DNA from: Gordonia zhaorongruii
Lineage (GTDB): Bacteria; Actinomycetota; Actinomycetes; Mycobacteriales; Mycobacteriaceae
Direction of reading: 5' to 3'
Length of the DNA: 64,000 nucleotides
Assembly: GCF_007559005.1 (NCBI RefSeq)
Contig: NZ_CP041763.1
Location: forward strand, 2,450,463 to 2,514,462
In this document: in pieces, positions 18,296 through 31,388 of the stretch
Layout: each line of letters opens with the position of its first letter
How positions within the stretch are numbered: the stretch's first letter is position 1
Translations under genes and position numbers: made by a program
The notes under the pieces: generated by a model
The model's input: only the letters and a program-made list of their open reading frames with translations
Database searches by the model: none
What the model was told of the DNA's origin: nothing

Positions 18296-18359
18296 GATGA
18301 GATCGAGTCTAGGTGTCCTACCGGCCGCTCCCCACTCCCACGACACGAACAACGGCCAG

Positions 18360-18815
18360 TCAGATGATGCCGAATTCGATCAGCACCCACCGGAGCTCGG
18401 GAAAACGGCGTCTGCCGGGAAGACGGACCGGTCTCAACTCGAGTCGGCCGACCACTGCCCTGACCCTCGACGCACGCTCCACAGTGCCGAAGCAGTCCGC
18501 TTGTCGGGGCGAGGCCATCTGCAGGTGAACGCGCCGCAGGCGCGCCGTCGTTCCGGGTCCGCCTGCACGTCCGGGCCCCGCCTCCCGGCGTTGCAGCACC
18601 ATCGTCAGTTGCGCGAAGACGTCCGGCGAGGTGACCGTGGCGAGGTGCTCGCATGGGCGGCGTCCGTCGAGGACCTCGAATACCCGCTGCAGCGTGCCGA
18701 CGGCCGCGGTGCGGGCGGCACGCGCAGATTCGAGCGGCGGAGCGCTCGTCCCGGTTGTCGGTGCGCCGGAACTGGCGATCGCGGATTTCGGGGTGGCGAA
18801 TATGACGGTGCTCAT
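18360..18815 (-). CDS. Rv3235-type protein (DUF6459)
   Basis: 151-aa Arg/Ala-rich protein. The region VFEVLDGRRPCEHLATVTSPDVFAQL followed by RRVHLQM and RVRAVVGRLEL is the pattern of the Rv3235 family, which in other actinobacteria sits near secA. Start ATG 18815 is provisional; an upstream in-frame GTG/ATG at 18956 would add a Ser/Pro-rich stretch. Function unknown. Same strand as and 64 bp upstream of the acyltransferase gene. Confidence 0.7.
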   Translation of the reverse strand: MSTVIFATPKSAIASSGAPTTGTSAPPLESARAARTAAVGTLQRVFEVLDGRRPCEHLATVTSPDVFAQLTMVLQRREAGPGRAGGPGTTARLRRVHLQMASPRQADCFGTVERASRVRAVVGRLELRPVRLPGRRRFPELRWVLIEFGII

Positions 18816-19010
18816 AACAGTTGGACGCACACCGGAGGCTTCCGGTTCCACGACACTGCGAGAAGGCTTCTGGGAAAAGGCCTCCGGCGAGAAAGTTCCG
18901 GAGAGAGGGTTCGGCTGCCCGCGTGCCGATCGCCATCCGTCGATCGTCGACAGCACCGGCCGTCAGCGGCCCTCCGGACTCCCATCCGAGTCGGCATGTC
19001 GGGGTTCCTG

Positions 19011-19994
19011 CTAATCCGCGCTGTGCTGGGGCTCGTCCGCCCCGTGCTTCTCCTTCGCCCAGGGCAACTTCTCCGGCCATGGCAACGCATGCACGATCAG
19101 CAGTACCAGCCCTCCCCAGATCACTCCGAACACCGCGGACGCGAGCGTGTTCGCGATCCAGCCGATGACGCCGCCGATCGCCGGGATCAGGCCTCCGAAC
19201 CACTCCTCGATGTGGTGGACCACGTCGTACGGGTACGGCAGGCCGAGTTCGTCGGCCCCGACGAGGACGATGTGCCCGCCCACCCAGCACATCGCGATCA
19301 CGCCGACGATGCTCAAGGTCGACAGCACCACCGGCATCGCCCGCACCAGCCCGCGGCCGATCGCGGCGACCGCGGTGGTCTCCCGCTTGGCCAGCGCCAG
19401 ACCGATGTCGTCCATCTTCACGATCGCCGCCACCACGCCGTACACCAGCGCGGTGATCAGGATCCCGACGACGATCAGGATGACGGCGCGGGCGAGGAAC
19501 GCTTCGTCGGCAACCTCGTTCAGCGCGATCACCATGATCTCGGCGGACAAGATGAAGTCGGTGCGGACAGCACTGCTGACGACGGCCTTCTCCTGGTCCG
19601 GCCCCACCTCGTCGGCGTTCTCCTCCGCCGTCGAGTGACCGGAGATCCATTCCCAGATCTTCTCCGCACCCTCGTAGCAGAGGTAGGTGCCGCCGATCAT
19701 CAGGATCGGCGTCAGAAGCCACGGCAGCCACTGACTGAGGATCATCGCGATCGGCAGGATGATCAGCAGTTTGTTGCGCAGCGACCCCTTCGCGATCTTG
19801 CCGATGATCGGAAGCTCCCGTTGGGGTCCCACGCCGTGCACGTAGCGCGGCGTGACCGCGGTGTCGTCGACGACCACCCCGACGGCCTTCATGCTCGCGC
19901 GCCCGGTGGCGGCGGCGACGTCGTCTACCGACGCGGCCGCCATCTTGGCCAGTACGGCGACGTCGTCCAGCAGTGCGGCGAGTCCAGCGCTCAT
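19011..19994 (-). CDS. DUF808 family inner-membrane protein
   Basis: 327-aa polytopic membrane protein of the YedI/DUF808 family. The N-terminus has SAGLAALLDDVAVLAKMAAASVDDVAAATG and DDTAVTPRYVHG, hallmark stretches of the family; then come several hydrophobic segments (about 75-110, 150-190, 205-240, 255-300). Function unknown. ATG 19994 is preceded at six bases by TACGCT, so a leaderless mRNA is likely. It follows secA by 13 bp on the same strand. Confidence 0.88.
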   Translation of the reverse strand: MSAGLAALLDDVAVLAKMAAASVDDVAAATGRASMKAVGVVVDDTAVTPRYVHGVGPQRELPIIGKIAKGSLRNKLLIILPIAMILSQWLPWLLTPILMIGGTYLCYEGAEKIWEWISGHSTAEENADEVGPDQEKAVVSSAVRTDFILSAEIMVIALNEVADEAFLARAVILIVVGILITALVYGVVAAIVKMDDIGLALAKRETTAVAAIGRGLVRAMPVVLSTLSIVGVIAMCWVGGHIVLVGADELGLPYPYDVVHHIEEWFGGLIPAIGGVIGWIANTLASAVFGVIWGGLVLLIVHALPWPEKLPWAKEKHGADEPQHSAD

Positions 19995-20000
19995 CCGCTA

Positions 20001-20006
20001 AGCGTA
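20001..20006 (-). promoter_or_regulatory. -10 element of a leaderless promoter (DUF808 gene)
   Basis: TACGCT on the minus strand, six bases before ATG 19994 and inside the secA stop region. Confidence 0.4.
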
Positions 20007-20007
20007 G

Positions 20008-22785
<2,778 letters not shown>

Positions 22786-22938
22786 CGGTTAATCCTCTGG
22801 GTAGGCGGTCGAGTACGCCGCCGGTCGTCGCATTCGCAGCGACGGACCGAACAGAACTGCGTCCATGGTACGGGGCGCGGCGACGTGAGCGTGTGGAGCA
22901 CACCCCGGAACCTCGCTGAGCGGACATCCACGACACCG

Positions 22939-22972
22939 CATGGCCGTCGCCCGTTCCCGGGCGACGGCCATG
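22939..22972 (-). terminator. hpf terminator hairpin
   Basis: A 15-bp perfect stem around loop TTCC (arms 22939-22953 and 22958-22972), just after the hpf stop codon. No T-tract follows, as for the other hairpins of this window. Confidence 0.7.
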
Positions 22973-22985
22973 AGTGAGGTGCGTG

Positions 22986-23735
22986 TCAGGCCAGCCTGAG
23001 CAGCCCGTAGTCGAACGCGTGGCGACGGTAGACCACCGAGGGCTTATCGGTCTCCGAATCGTGGAACAGGAAGAAGTCGTGCCCCACCAGCTCCATCTCG
23101 TAGAGCGCGTCATCGACTGTCATCGGCGACGCCGGATGGTCCTTGACGCGGACGACCTGCCCGGGACGGTGATCTTCCACACCGTCGTCCCAGCGGTCGG
23201 CCCCGTTCGGCTCGACCCCATCGAGCTCAGGTACGGCGGGCAGGGGCGGGACGGCGTCGTAGGTCGCCTCCGCGAGCGACGTGGCGCGTCGGTTGCCGTC
23301 CTTGCGGACCTGCTTGCGGCGCTTGGACCGGCGCAGTCGCTTGTGCAGCTTGTCGAAAGCGAGTTCGGTGGCGGCGTAGAAGTTCTCTCCGCTCCCCTGC
23401 GCCCGGACGATCGGCCCCCGGCCGATGCCGGTGACCTCCACGACCTGACTCTCCTTCATCCGGCGCCGGTTGGGTTCGTGATACAGGACGACGTCGAAAC
23501 GGAACAGCGACTCGTCGAAGTGTTCGAGGCGGGACAGTTTGTCACCCAGGTACGCGCGGTAGTGATCGGGGATCTCCACATTCCGGCCGTTCCAGGAGAC
23601 CTCGGCGCGCGGCACGGCGAGTTCGCCGGCGGACGAAGAAGCGGGGGGTGGGGTGAACGCGGCTTCCTGCTGTTCGCGCGTCTGCGGTTCCGGACCCTTC
23701 GGCTCACGTTGACCTTTTCGGTGAACGACCGTCAT
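22986..23735 (-). CDS. hpf: Ribosome hibernation promoting factor, long form
   Basis: 249-aa long HPF. The N-terminal domain (about residues 40-140, with RNVEIPDHYRAYLGDKLSRLEHF) binds the 30S decoding site, and the C-terminal domain (about 190-249; FFLFHDSETDKPSVVYRRHAFDYGLL) dimerises to form 100S ribosomes. Start ATG 23735 (MTVVHRKG) has a very strong GGAGGAGGAAC eight bases upstream; the longer in-frame ATG lacks this. The 273 bp between hpf and comF contain no gene that I can support and should hold its promoter. Confidence 0.94.
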   Translation of the reverse strand: MTVVHRKGQREPKGPEPQTREQQEAAFTPPPASSSAGELAVPRAEVSWNGRNVEIPDHYRAYLGDKLSRLEHFDESLFRFDVVLYHEPNRRRMKESQVVEVTGIGRGPIVRAQGSGENFYAATELAFDKLHKRLRRSKRRKQVRKDGNRRATSLAEATYDAVPPLPAVPELDGVEPNGADRWDDGVEDHRPGQVVRVKDHPASPMTVDDALYEMELVGHDFFLFHDSETDKPSVVYRRHAFDYGLLRLA

Positions 23736-24008
23736 TCGAGTTCCTCCTCCGATTGCTCCCGTCTGGGACATCACCCAGAGGGATATCAATTCGCTGACCG
23801 CACAACCGGATTCGTGTCAGGAACCCGCGTGCGGGGCAGTACAGCTGCTCAGATGAACAGCGATGGGTCCCCGGGCGTGATCAGTCCATCAGGCTCGGAG
23901 AAGGGTCATCACCTCCCGGCACTCGACGTTCATCACTGCCACTTCCGAAGGTATCTGCATTCTTGCCGTCCGGCCACGTTTTGATGATCTACTGCCGCTC
24001 CCGTGGTG

Positions 24009-24707
24009 TCAGGCGCCCGCCAGCACCACCACGGCCCGAACCCGGACACCCGCCTGAGCGAGCCGGCGTACGGACGCCGCGGACGTCGCGCCGGTGGTGA
24101 GAACGTCGTCCACGAGCACGGTGAGGGTGTGCGGTGACCGCATCACCGCCTGCGGACGTCGCGTCAACCGGATCGCACCCGCGAGGTTCGACGACCGCGC
24201 CCCGGCTCCGAGGCCGGCCGAGTCGCGGGTGAGGTGCGCGGTCGCGAGCACCGGTACCACGTGCGCACCGGAGCCGAGTCTGGTCGCCGCCGCCGATGTG
24301 ACCGCGGTGACCGGGTCACCGCCGCGGCGCCGGGCGGATGCGGTCCTCGTCGGCGCGGGCACCAGCGCCAGATGCCTGCACGATGGGAGGTCGCCCCACT
24401 CGGCGAGCGTCATCAGCGCGGCGGCCAGCCCGTCCCCGAGAATCGGCGCCAGATCGCGCCTGCCGTGCTCTTTCAGCTCCAGGACGGCGCCGCGCAGCGG
24501 GCCCGCGTACCGGCCGACGGCCCACGCGGGCACGCCCGGGTCGACGCGCGGACGCAGTGCACGCGGAACGTCCCGGATCGTCGACGCGCAACCGTCGCAC
24601 CAGGGCGTGCCCGGGCGTGCACACCCTCCGCACAGGACGGGCACGGCGAGATCGCCGACCGCGGCCAGCAGTGTGCGGACTGCGCGCCCCGTCGCCGACG
24701 AGCCCAT
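24009..24707 (-). CDS. ComF family phosphoribosyltransferase
   Basis: 232-aa ComF-like protein. A cysteine pair module (CGGC...CDGC) near residue 25-40 resembles the zinc ribbon, and the PRPP-binding motif VLVDDVLTTGAT is at about residue 195. Family members are linked to DNA uptake or unknown phosphoribosyl transfer; here the role is open. The same gene (Rv3242c) lies between hpf and the lpqB operon in mycobacteria. Its ATG 24707 has no clear ribosome site, and AATGAT lies six bases upstream. Confidence 0.88.
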   Translation of the reverse strand: MGSSATGRAVRTLLAAVGDLAVPVLCGGCARPGTPWCDGCASTIRDVPRALRPRVDPGVPAWAVGRYAGPLRGAVLELKEHGRRDLAPILGDGLAAALMTLAEWGDLPSCRHLALVPAPTRTASARRRGGDPVTAVTSAAATRLGSGAHVVPVLATAHLTRDSAGLGAGARSSNLAGAIRLTRRPQAVMRSPHTLTVLVDDVLTTGATSAASVRRLAQAGVRVRAVVVLAGA

Positions 24708-24771
24708 GCACCGATCATTCCGCGGTGGCGGTCATCGGTCACCCGGGCGGTCCACAGGCGGGTCGGCCGAG

Positions 24772-26514
24772 TCAGCCGCCGGGAATCACCGGAATCGTGC
24801 TCGACCGCGTATCCGGACTCACACTCGTCCAGTACTGATCCGTGCGGCCCGGCCCGACTCCCAGCTGCTGAACGCCTTGCGTATCGGTCACGTACACAGT
24901 CGCAGGCGATGCGCTCACCCGGGTCACGGGCGGTTTCAGGTTGCCGCCGACCAGGCCGCTCGACTCGCCCCCGGCCAGCGGGATCCGCATCACCGGTGTC
25001 TCGTCGCCCAACCGCACCGCGTACAGCGTGCTGCCGGTCGACCACGCGATGTCCTGTACCGCGGTGTCGATGTCGATGGCTGCGGGGCGCACCCCGGTCA
25101 GGGACGGGAGTCCCCGCTCGTTGGTGGAGACGACCGCGAGCATCGGGCGGCCGGACACCACCAGTGCGACGCGCACACCGTCGGGAGCGACGCTCATCGC
25201 GGTGATCGGACCGGGAGCCTTCTCCCGGACCGCCGAGATGTCGAGCTCGAGCGACCGCACGCTCCCCTGACCGTCGACCGACCACTCGACCGGATGGCCG
25301 TCGACCACCGCGTACCCGTCCGACGAGTCCGCGACGTAGGTCGGCGAGTTGATCACCCGACCGCTGGTCACCTCGGTCGGCGCCGCACCGTACGGTCCCT
25401 CGAGCAGAACCTGCTTGCCGTCACGCTCCTCGACCACCGCTGCGCGGCTCAGGTCCCGGGTCACTGCGGCGTTCCGGACCGAGCGTCCATCACCGAGCGG
25501 TCCGGGTACCGGAACCGCCCGGCCCCCCGCGGTGCGAAGCAGCTTGCCGTCGCTGACCAGATGCAGTGGCACGGCCGCCGCCTCCTGCGGATCCGGCTGG
25601 AACGACTGGACGTCAGCCGTCCGCCATCCGTGGTCGTGATTGGCGACGAGCGGCGCACCGTCGGCGTTGATCGTGTACGGGCCGGTGATTCCCGCCTCGT
25701 CCAGCGTCCAGATGATCTGCGCGGCGAGCACCGTCCGGTTGGCGGCGTCGCCATCGACCATGTTGTTCAGGTCGATGGACAGTTGACCGTTGTCCCCGGA
25801 CACCGGTCCGGACAAGCTGACGCCCTTCTCGGCCCCCGAGCCGATCGCGCCGCTCAGATCCGGCGACGGCCCCTGCAGCAGACGCGCGAGCAGCTCGGTC
25901 GCTTGAGGAGTGGCGCCGAACACCCAGCGAGGGTCGGTGACCAGCCGCGACATCGACGGGTCCGGAAAGTAGAGGTCCGCCTGTCGGTACGCGGTCAGGA
26001 ACTGCTCCCGATCGGTGATCGTGCCGTGCAGCTGGTCGCCGTTGATCCGCCACGAGCCCCGCACCCGACGCAATGTCAACGGAGTGACCAGCGCCCCCGA
26101 CGCCGGCAGCAACTGCCCCTCTGGACTCAGTCTCCCCACTTGATCGGCGGTGATCCGCAGCCGGACGGCCGCCTCGGTCCGCTCGTCCACGATGACGCTC
26201 ACGTTGTCGACGATTCGCATCTCGCCCTGATCGTCCCAGCGCTTCGAGGCGTCGTCGGTGAGGAACTTGCGGGCGGCCGAGTGCCCGCCGCTGGGGTCGG
26301 CCATCGCCTTGACGTAATTCCGCACGAGCGTCTCCGGATCGTCCGAACGGCGCGGCTCCGGGACTGCGTTGACCGGCAGTTTGCGGTCGAACGCCTCGAT
26401 CGGCTGCGGCGCCGACGAATCCGGGATCGCAACGCAGCCGGTCGAGGTGAAGACCGCGGCCGCGACTGCGATGAGTCCGATCAGGCGCCTTGACGCAGTG
26501 GTGCGGGCGGTCAC
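24772..26514 (-). CDS. lpqB: Lipoprotein LpqB
   Basis: 580-aa secreted lipoprotein that modulates the MtrB sensor. A signal peptide ends in the lipobox TSTGC (Cys about residue 27). A GerMN domain follows (about 190-330) and a C-terminal beta-propeller-like region. Start GTG 26514 overlaps the mtrB stop codon (GTGA) and has AGGTG eight bases upstream, so it is translationally coupled; the longer ORF reads into mtrB. The cell-wall role is known from mycobacteria and not shown here. Confidence 0.95.
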   Translation of the reverse strand: MTARTTASRRLIGLIAVAAAVFTSTGCVAIPDSSAPQPIEAFDRKLPVNAVPEPRRSDDPETLVRNYVKAMADPSGGHSAARKFLTDDASKRWDDQGEMRIVDNVSVIVDERTEAAVRLRITADQVGRLSPEGQLLPASGALVTPLTLRRVRGSWRINGDQLHGTITDREQFLTAYRQADLYFPDPSMSRLVTDPRWVFGATPQATELLARLLQGPSPDLSGAIGSGAEKGVSLSGPVSGDNGQLSIDLNNMVDGDAANRTVLAAQIIWTLDEAGITGPYTINADGAPLVANHDHGWRTADVQSFQPDPQEAAAVPLHLVSDGKLLRTAGGRAVPVPGPLGDGRSVRNAAVTRDLSRAAVVEERDGKQVLLEGPYGAAPTEVTSGRVINSPTYVADSSDGYAVVDGHPVEWSVDGQGSVRSLELDISAVREKAPGPITAMSVAPDGVRVALVVSGRPMLAVVSTNERGLPSLTGVRPAAIDIDTAVQDIAWSTGSTLYAVRLGDETPVMRIPLAGGESSGLVGGNLKPPVTRVSASPATVYVTDTQGVQQLGVGPGRTDQYWTSVSPDTRSSTIPVIPGG

Positions 26515-28121
26515 CGGGACACCTCCGGGGCGGGTTTGAGCGGTAGCGGACTGCCGAGGAGCTTGTGTCCGCGGATCAGCGGGAGCGTCAGTCGGAAGCA
26601 CGAGCCGCTTCCTGGTTCACCCCACGCCTCCAGCCTGCCATGGTGCAGGCGCGCGTCCTCGATGCTGATCGCCAGACCGAGGCCGGTGCCGCCGGTGCGC
26701 CGCACCCGCGACGGGTCGGACCTCCAGAAACGGTTGAACACCAGCTTCTCCTCGCCGGGGCGCAGACCGACTCCCTGATCGCGCACGGTGATGGCGACGG
26801 CGTCGCCGTCCGATCGCATGGTGAGGGTGATGGGTTTGCCGTCACCGTGGTCGACGGCGTTGGCCAGCAGATTCCGCAGGATGCGCTCCACCCGACGCGG
26901 ATCGATCTCCGCGAGGACCGGATCGGCGGGCAGGTTGACGACCAGTTCGCTGCCCGCCTCATCGGCCAGGTGAGCGACCGTCGAGACCGCGCCGTCGACC
27001 GGTATCGCGACGTCCATCCGCTCGGCGGCCAGGTCGGCCATGCCCGCGTCGTGACGCGAGATCTCCAGGAGTTCGGTGAGGAGCATCTCGAATCTGCCGA
27101 GTTCCTTCTGGAGCAGTTCCACGGATCTCCGCTGAACCGGATCCAGGTCGTCCCGGCTCTCGTACAGCACGTCGGCCGCCATCTGCACGGTGGTGAGCGG
27201 GGTGCGCAGTTCGTGACTGACGTCGCTGGTGAACTGGCGCTGCAGGCCGCCGAACTCCTCCAGATGGGTGATCTGCTTGGACAGACTCTCCGCCATGTCG
27301 TTGAACGAGGTCGCCAGGTGCGCGAACTCGTCATCGCCGTGCACGGGCATGCGCTCGGTGAGCCGCCCGTCGGCGAACCGGACGGCGATCCGCGAGGCGG
27401 ACCGCAGGGGCGCGATCACCTGACGCGACACCAGCCAGGCGATGGCGGCCAGCAGCCCGAGCAGCACGATGCCGACCGCCAGCAGGGTGCCGCGCACCAA
27501 CGACACGGTGTTCTGCTCGCCCGAGAGCGGGAACACCAGGTAGAGCTCCAGCCCCTGGACGGGCGACTCGACAGGCGTGCCGATCACCAGCGCCGGGGCC
27601 ACCTCGTCTCCGCGTTCCACGGAGGAGTACTGGTACGCGACCTGTCCCCCGCCGATGAGCTTCTGCAGGGACTCCGGGACCTCGCCGACCGGACCCACCG
27701 AGATGTCCGACTCGGCGGCCTCGGAGTCCTTCACGGTCAGCACACTGTCGAATGTGCCGACCGCGAGCGCCGCCTGACTGGACTCCGAGTCGCTCGACGA
27801 GAGCAACGATCGGGCCCGCGCCATCTGATTCTGGGTCGAGGTGGTCGACTCCTGACTGCTCAGCACGCGTTCGACGACTCCACGCGCACGATCGACCTCG
27901 TCGTTGGCCGCCGTCTCCTTGGCTTCCAGGAGCCGATCGGTGATCTGACTGACGAGCAGGAACCCGAGGATGAGGAGAACGACGAACGAGAGGACGAGCG
28001 TGGAGACGACGACGCGCAGTTGCAGCGAACGCGACCACACCGACGCGAACGCGCGGCCGACAGAACTGGCCGCGCGCTGCGTTTTGCCGACGAGACGGTT
28101 GAACCGCCGACGCCCGCTCAC
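26511..28121 (-). CDS. mtrB: Sensor histidine kinase MtrB
   Basis: 536-aa membrane sensor kinase of the MtrAB system that governs cell division and cell-wall genes. Order: N-terminal transmembrane segment (about residues 38-60), extracytoplasmic loop, second transmembrane segment (about 208-228), HAMP, dimerisation domain with SHELRTPL (His about 303) and ATPase domain with [16 protein letters not shown] and [12 protein letters not shown] 28121 overlaps the mtrA stop (GTGA). The partner of MtrA and LpqB in one operon. Confidence 0.96.
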   Translation of the reverse strand: MSGRRRFNRLVGKTQRAASSVGRAFASVWSRSLQLRVVVSTLVLSFVVLLILGFLLVSQITDRLLEAKETAANDEVDRARGVVERVLSSQESTTSTQNQMARARSLLSSSDSESSQAALAVGTFDSVLTVKDSEAAESDISVGPVGEVPESLQKLIGGGQVAYQYSSVERGDEVAPALVIGTPVESPVQGLELYLVFPLSGEQNTVSLVRGTLLAVGIVLLGLLAAIAWLVSRQVIAPLRSASRIAVRFADGRLTERMPVHGDDEFAHLATSFNDMAESLSKQITHLEEFGGLQRQFTSDVSHELRTPLTTVQMAADVLYESRDDLDPVQRRSVELLQKELGRFEMLLTELLEISRHDAGMADLAAERMDVAIPVDGAVSTVAHLADEAGSELVVNLPADPVLAEIDPRRVERILRNLLANAVDHGDGKPITLTMRSDGDAVAITVRDQGVGLRPGEEKLVFNRFWRSDPSRVRRTGGTGLGLAISIEDARLHHGRLEAWGEPGSGSCFRLTLPLIRGHKLLGSPLPLKPAPEVSR

Positions 28122-28804
28122 GGCGGTCCGGCCTTGTAGCCGACCCCTCTCACCGTCAACACGATCTCGGGGTTCTCCGGATCGATCTCGACCTTGGCGC
28201 GGAGTCGCTGAACGTGCACGTTCACCAGGCGGGTGTCCGCGGGATGCCGGTAACCCCAGACCTGTTCGAGCAGCACGTCACGGGTGAACACCTGGCGCGG
28301 CTTGCGAGCAAGGGCGACGAGGAGATCGAACTCGAGTGGCGTCAGCGAGATCTGCTCACCGTCGCGGGTCACGTTGTGGGCGGGCACGTCGATCTCCACC
28401 GGGCCGATCGCCAGCAGCTCGGCCGGCTCGTCCTCGGTGCGGCGCAGCCGGGCGCGGATACGCGCGACGAGCTCCTTCGGCTTGAAGGGCTTCACCATGT
28501 AGTCGTCGGCGCCCGACTCGAGCCCGAGCACCACGTCGACGGTGTCGGACTTGGCCGTCAGCATCACGATCGGCACACCCGAATCGGCCCGCAGCACACG
28601 GCAGACGTCGATGCCGTTCATGCCGGGCAGCATCAGGTCGAGCAGAACCAGATCGGGTCGCACTTCGCGGACCGCGGTCAGCGCCTGGGTGCCTTCGCCG
28701 ACGACGAACGGCTCGAACCCTTCGTTGCGAAGCACGATGGTCAGCATCTCGGCGAGGGCTGCGTCGTCGTCGACGACGAGGATGCGAGGCTTCATGTGAC
28801 ACAT
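28118..28804 (-). CDS. mtrA: Response regulator MtrA
   Basis: 228 aa, the same length as the mycobacterial protein. The receiver domain has DDD near residue 12-14 and phospho-acceptor Asp56 (LVLLDLMLP); the C-terminal OmpR-type winged helix ends GVGYKAGPP. Start ATG 28804 ([14 protein letters not shown]) is preferred over ATG 28795: the GAGGTG at five bases fits it and mycobacterial MtrA has the same MxxM offset. The start codon and ribosome site lie inside an inverted repeat (28796-28812). First gene of the mtrA-mtrB-lpqB operon. Confidence 0.96.
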   Translation of the reverse strand: MCHMKPRILVVDDDAALAEMLTIVLRNEGFEPFVVGEGTQALTAVREVRPDLVLLDLMLPGMNGIDVCRVLRADSGVPIVMLTAKSDTVDVVLGLESGADDYMVKPFKPKELVARIRARLRRTEDEPAELLAIGPVEIDVPAHNVTRDGEQISLTPLEFDLLVALARKPRQVFTRDVLLEQVWGYRHPADTRLVNVHVQRLRAKVEIDPENPEIVLTVRGVGYKAGPP

Positions 28805-28812
28805 CGTGTCAC
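28796..28812 (-). promoter_or_regulatory. Inverted repeat over the mtrA start and ribosome site
   Basis: GTGACAC-ATC-GTGTCAC, perfect 7+7 bp. It includes the ATG at 28804 and part of GAGGTG at 28815-28810. It could fold in the mRNA and shield the start or be a protein site; nothing here decides. Confidence 0.4.
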
Positions 28813-28887
28813 CTCGGATGGCCGTTGAGCCGTTTCGACGCGCCGAGCACCCGTGACGCACCTCCCACGGGTGCTGATTCTCGGCCG

Positions 28888-28893
28888 TAGACT
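28888..28893 (+). promoter_or_regulatory. -10 element of a leaderless promoter (tmk)
   Basis: TAGACT followed by seven bases and GTG 28901. Confidence 0.5.
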
Positions 28894-28900
28894 GTTACGC

Positions 28901-29539
28901 GTGGGAATCCTGGTGGCGATCGAAGGCCTCGATGGAGCCGGTAAGCGGACCATCGTCAGCCGCATAGCCGCGGCAGCTACCGAGCGCGGCGCGCGCACCT
29001 CGACCGTCGCCTTCCCCCGATACGGCGAGTCGATCACCGCCGATATCGCCTCCGAGGCACTGCACGGTGAGCACGGCGACCTGCCCGACAGCGTCTACGG
29101 CATGGCCCTCCTGTTCGCACTCGATCGCGCTGCGGCCGGAGCTGCGATCAAGGCCGCGCTCCGCGAGTACGACCTCGTCCTCTGCGACCGGTACGTCGCC
29201 TCGAACGCCGCGTACAGTGCCGCCCGCCTCCGCGAGGACGTGACGCGGTCGCCGGTGGTCGACTGGGTCGCCGATCTCGAGTTCGGCCGTTTCGGTCTCC
29301 CCATCCCCGACCATCAGCTGCTGCTCGGCGTGCCACCGGATGTCGCGATGGCCCGAGCGTCCGACCGGGCCATCACCGACGTCGACCGGCCGGTCGACCA
29401 TTACGAACGCGACGGCGACCTCCAGTCGGCCGTCTACCGGGCCTACTCCGACCTCGTCTCGGCCCGCTGGATGTCCGACTGGTCGCACGCCGCCGACGAC
29501 GCCGCGGTCTCCGCCGTGATCGATCAGCTGACGGTCTAG
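28901..29539 (+). CDS. tmk: Thymidylate kinase
   Basis: 212-aa kinase converting dTMP to dTDP. The P-loop is EGLDGAGKRT at the N-terminus, followed by the substrate motif DRYVASNAAYSAAR. Mycobacterial length 214 aa agrees. Start GTG 28901 (VGILVAIEGLDG) fits the leaderless TAGACT seven bases upstream; an earlier ATG at 28853 adds unrelated residues. It is divergent from mtrA; in Mtb tmk lies on the same strand as mtrA, so the orientation differs here. Confidence 0.92.
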   Translation: MGILVAIEGLDGAGKRTIVSRIAAAATERGARTSTVAFPRYGESITADIASEALHGEHGDLPDSVYGMALLFALDRAAAGAAIKAALREYDLVLCDRYVASNAAYSAARLREDVTRSPVVDWVADLEFGRFGLPIPDHQLLLGVPPDVAMARASDRAITDVDRPVDHYERDGDLQSAVYRAYSDLVSARWMSDWSHAADDAAVSAVIDQLTV

Positions 29540-29560
29540 ACCTCGCGCGGATACGCCGAC

Positions 29561-29588
29561 GGCGGCCACCCGGACCCGGATGGCCGCC
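29561..29588. terminator. Bidirectional terminator between tmk and sahH
   Basis: GGCGGCCA ... TGGCCGCC, an 8-bp perfect stem with a 12-base GC-rich loop that can form an inner pair, located between convergent genes. Confidence 0.6.
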
Positions 29589-29637
29589 GCTCGCGTTCAG
29601 TCTGGAACCTCCTGACGAGACCCCGACGAGAGGAATC

Positions 29638-31110
<1,473 letters not shown>

Positions 31111-31146
31111 CTGATACCTCTCGTCGGCATTGTCGTCGTTAACGGC

Positions 31147-31177
31147 GGTACCGGTCGCCCGCTGGGCGACCGGTACC
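31147..31177 (-). terminator. Hairpin between metS and sahH
   Basis: Perfect 14-bp stem with a 3-base loop (arms 31147-31160 and 31164-31177). It lies 36 bp before the sahH ATG and about 28 bp after the metS stop, so it may end the metPS mRNA, with read-through to sahH possible, or act in the sahH leader. I see no SAH or SAM riboswitch-like structure around it. Confidence 0.55.
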
Positions 31178-31205
31178 TCGTCACTGCTTGTCTACGCTAT
31201 CGCGC

Positions 31206-31388
31206 TCAGGTGTCGCGGGTCGGATGCGGTTGCGTTTCTCGATCCTGACCCGCAGCGTGCTGAGCACCGTCGACGTCCGGCAGGTCAGCGACTTCGGGGT
31301 GCGTGTTCAGGAAGATCACGCTCGCCACCAAGCCACCCCACACGATGACGGCGGCGATGACGAGCAGCACGATCGCGGATGTCGTCAT
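31206..31388 (-). CDS. metS: Methionine/alanine importer small subunit MetS
   Basis: 60-aa membrane protein with one hydrophobic segment at about residues 3-27 followed by a polar Asp/His-rich tail. Start ATG 31388 overlaps the metP stop codon (ATGA), so it is translated with the transporter. This arrangement is that of MetPS of Corynebacterium glutamicum, where the small subunit is needed for transport. Assignment rests mainly on context. Confidence 0.8.
   Translation of the reverse strand: MTTSAIVLLVIAAVIVWGGLVASVIFLNTHPEVADLPDVDGAQHAAGQDRETQPHPTRDT

Noticed and set aside
24094..26493. 799-aa plus-strand frame opposite lpqB and comF
   Set aside because: Shadow of lpqB codons; no motif.
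31111..31205. SAH or SAM riboswitch before sahH
   Set aside because: Only a single perfect hairpin is present; I could not find the conserved core of any known SAH/SAM riboswitch.
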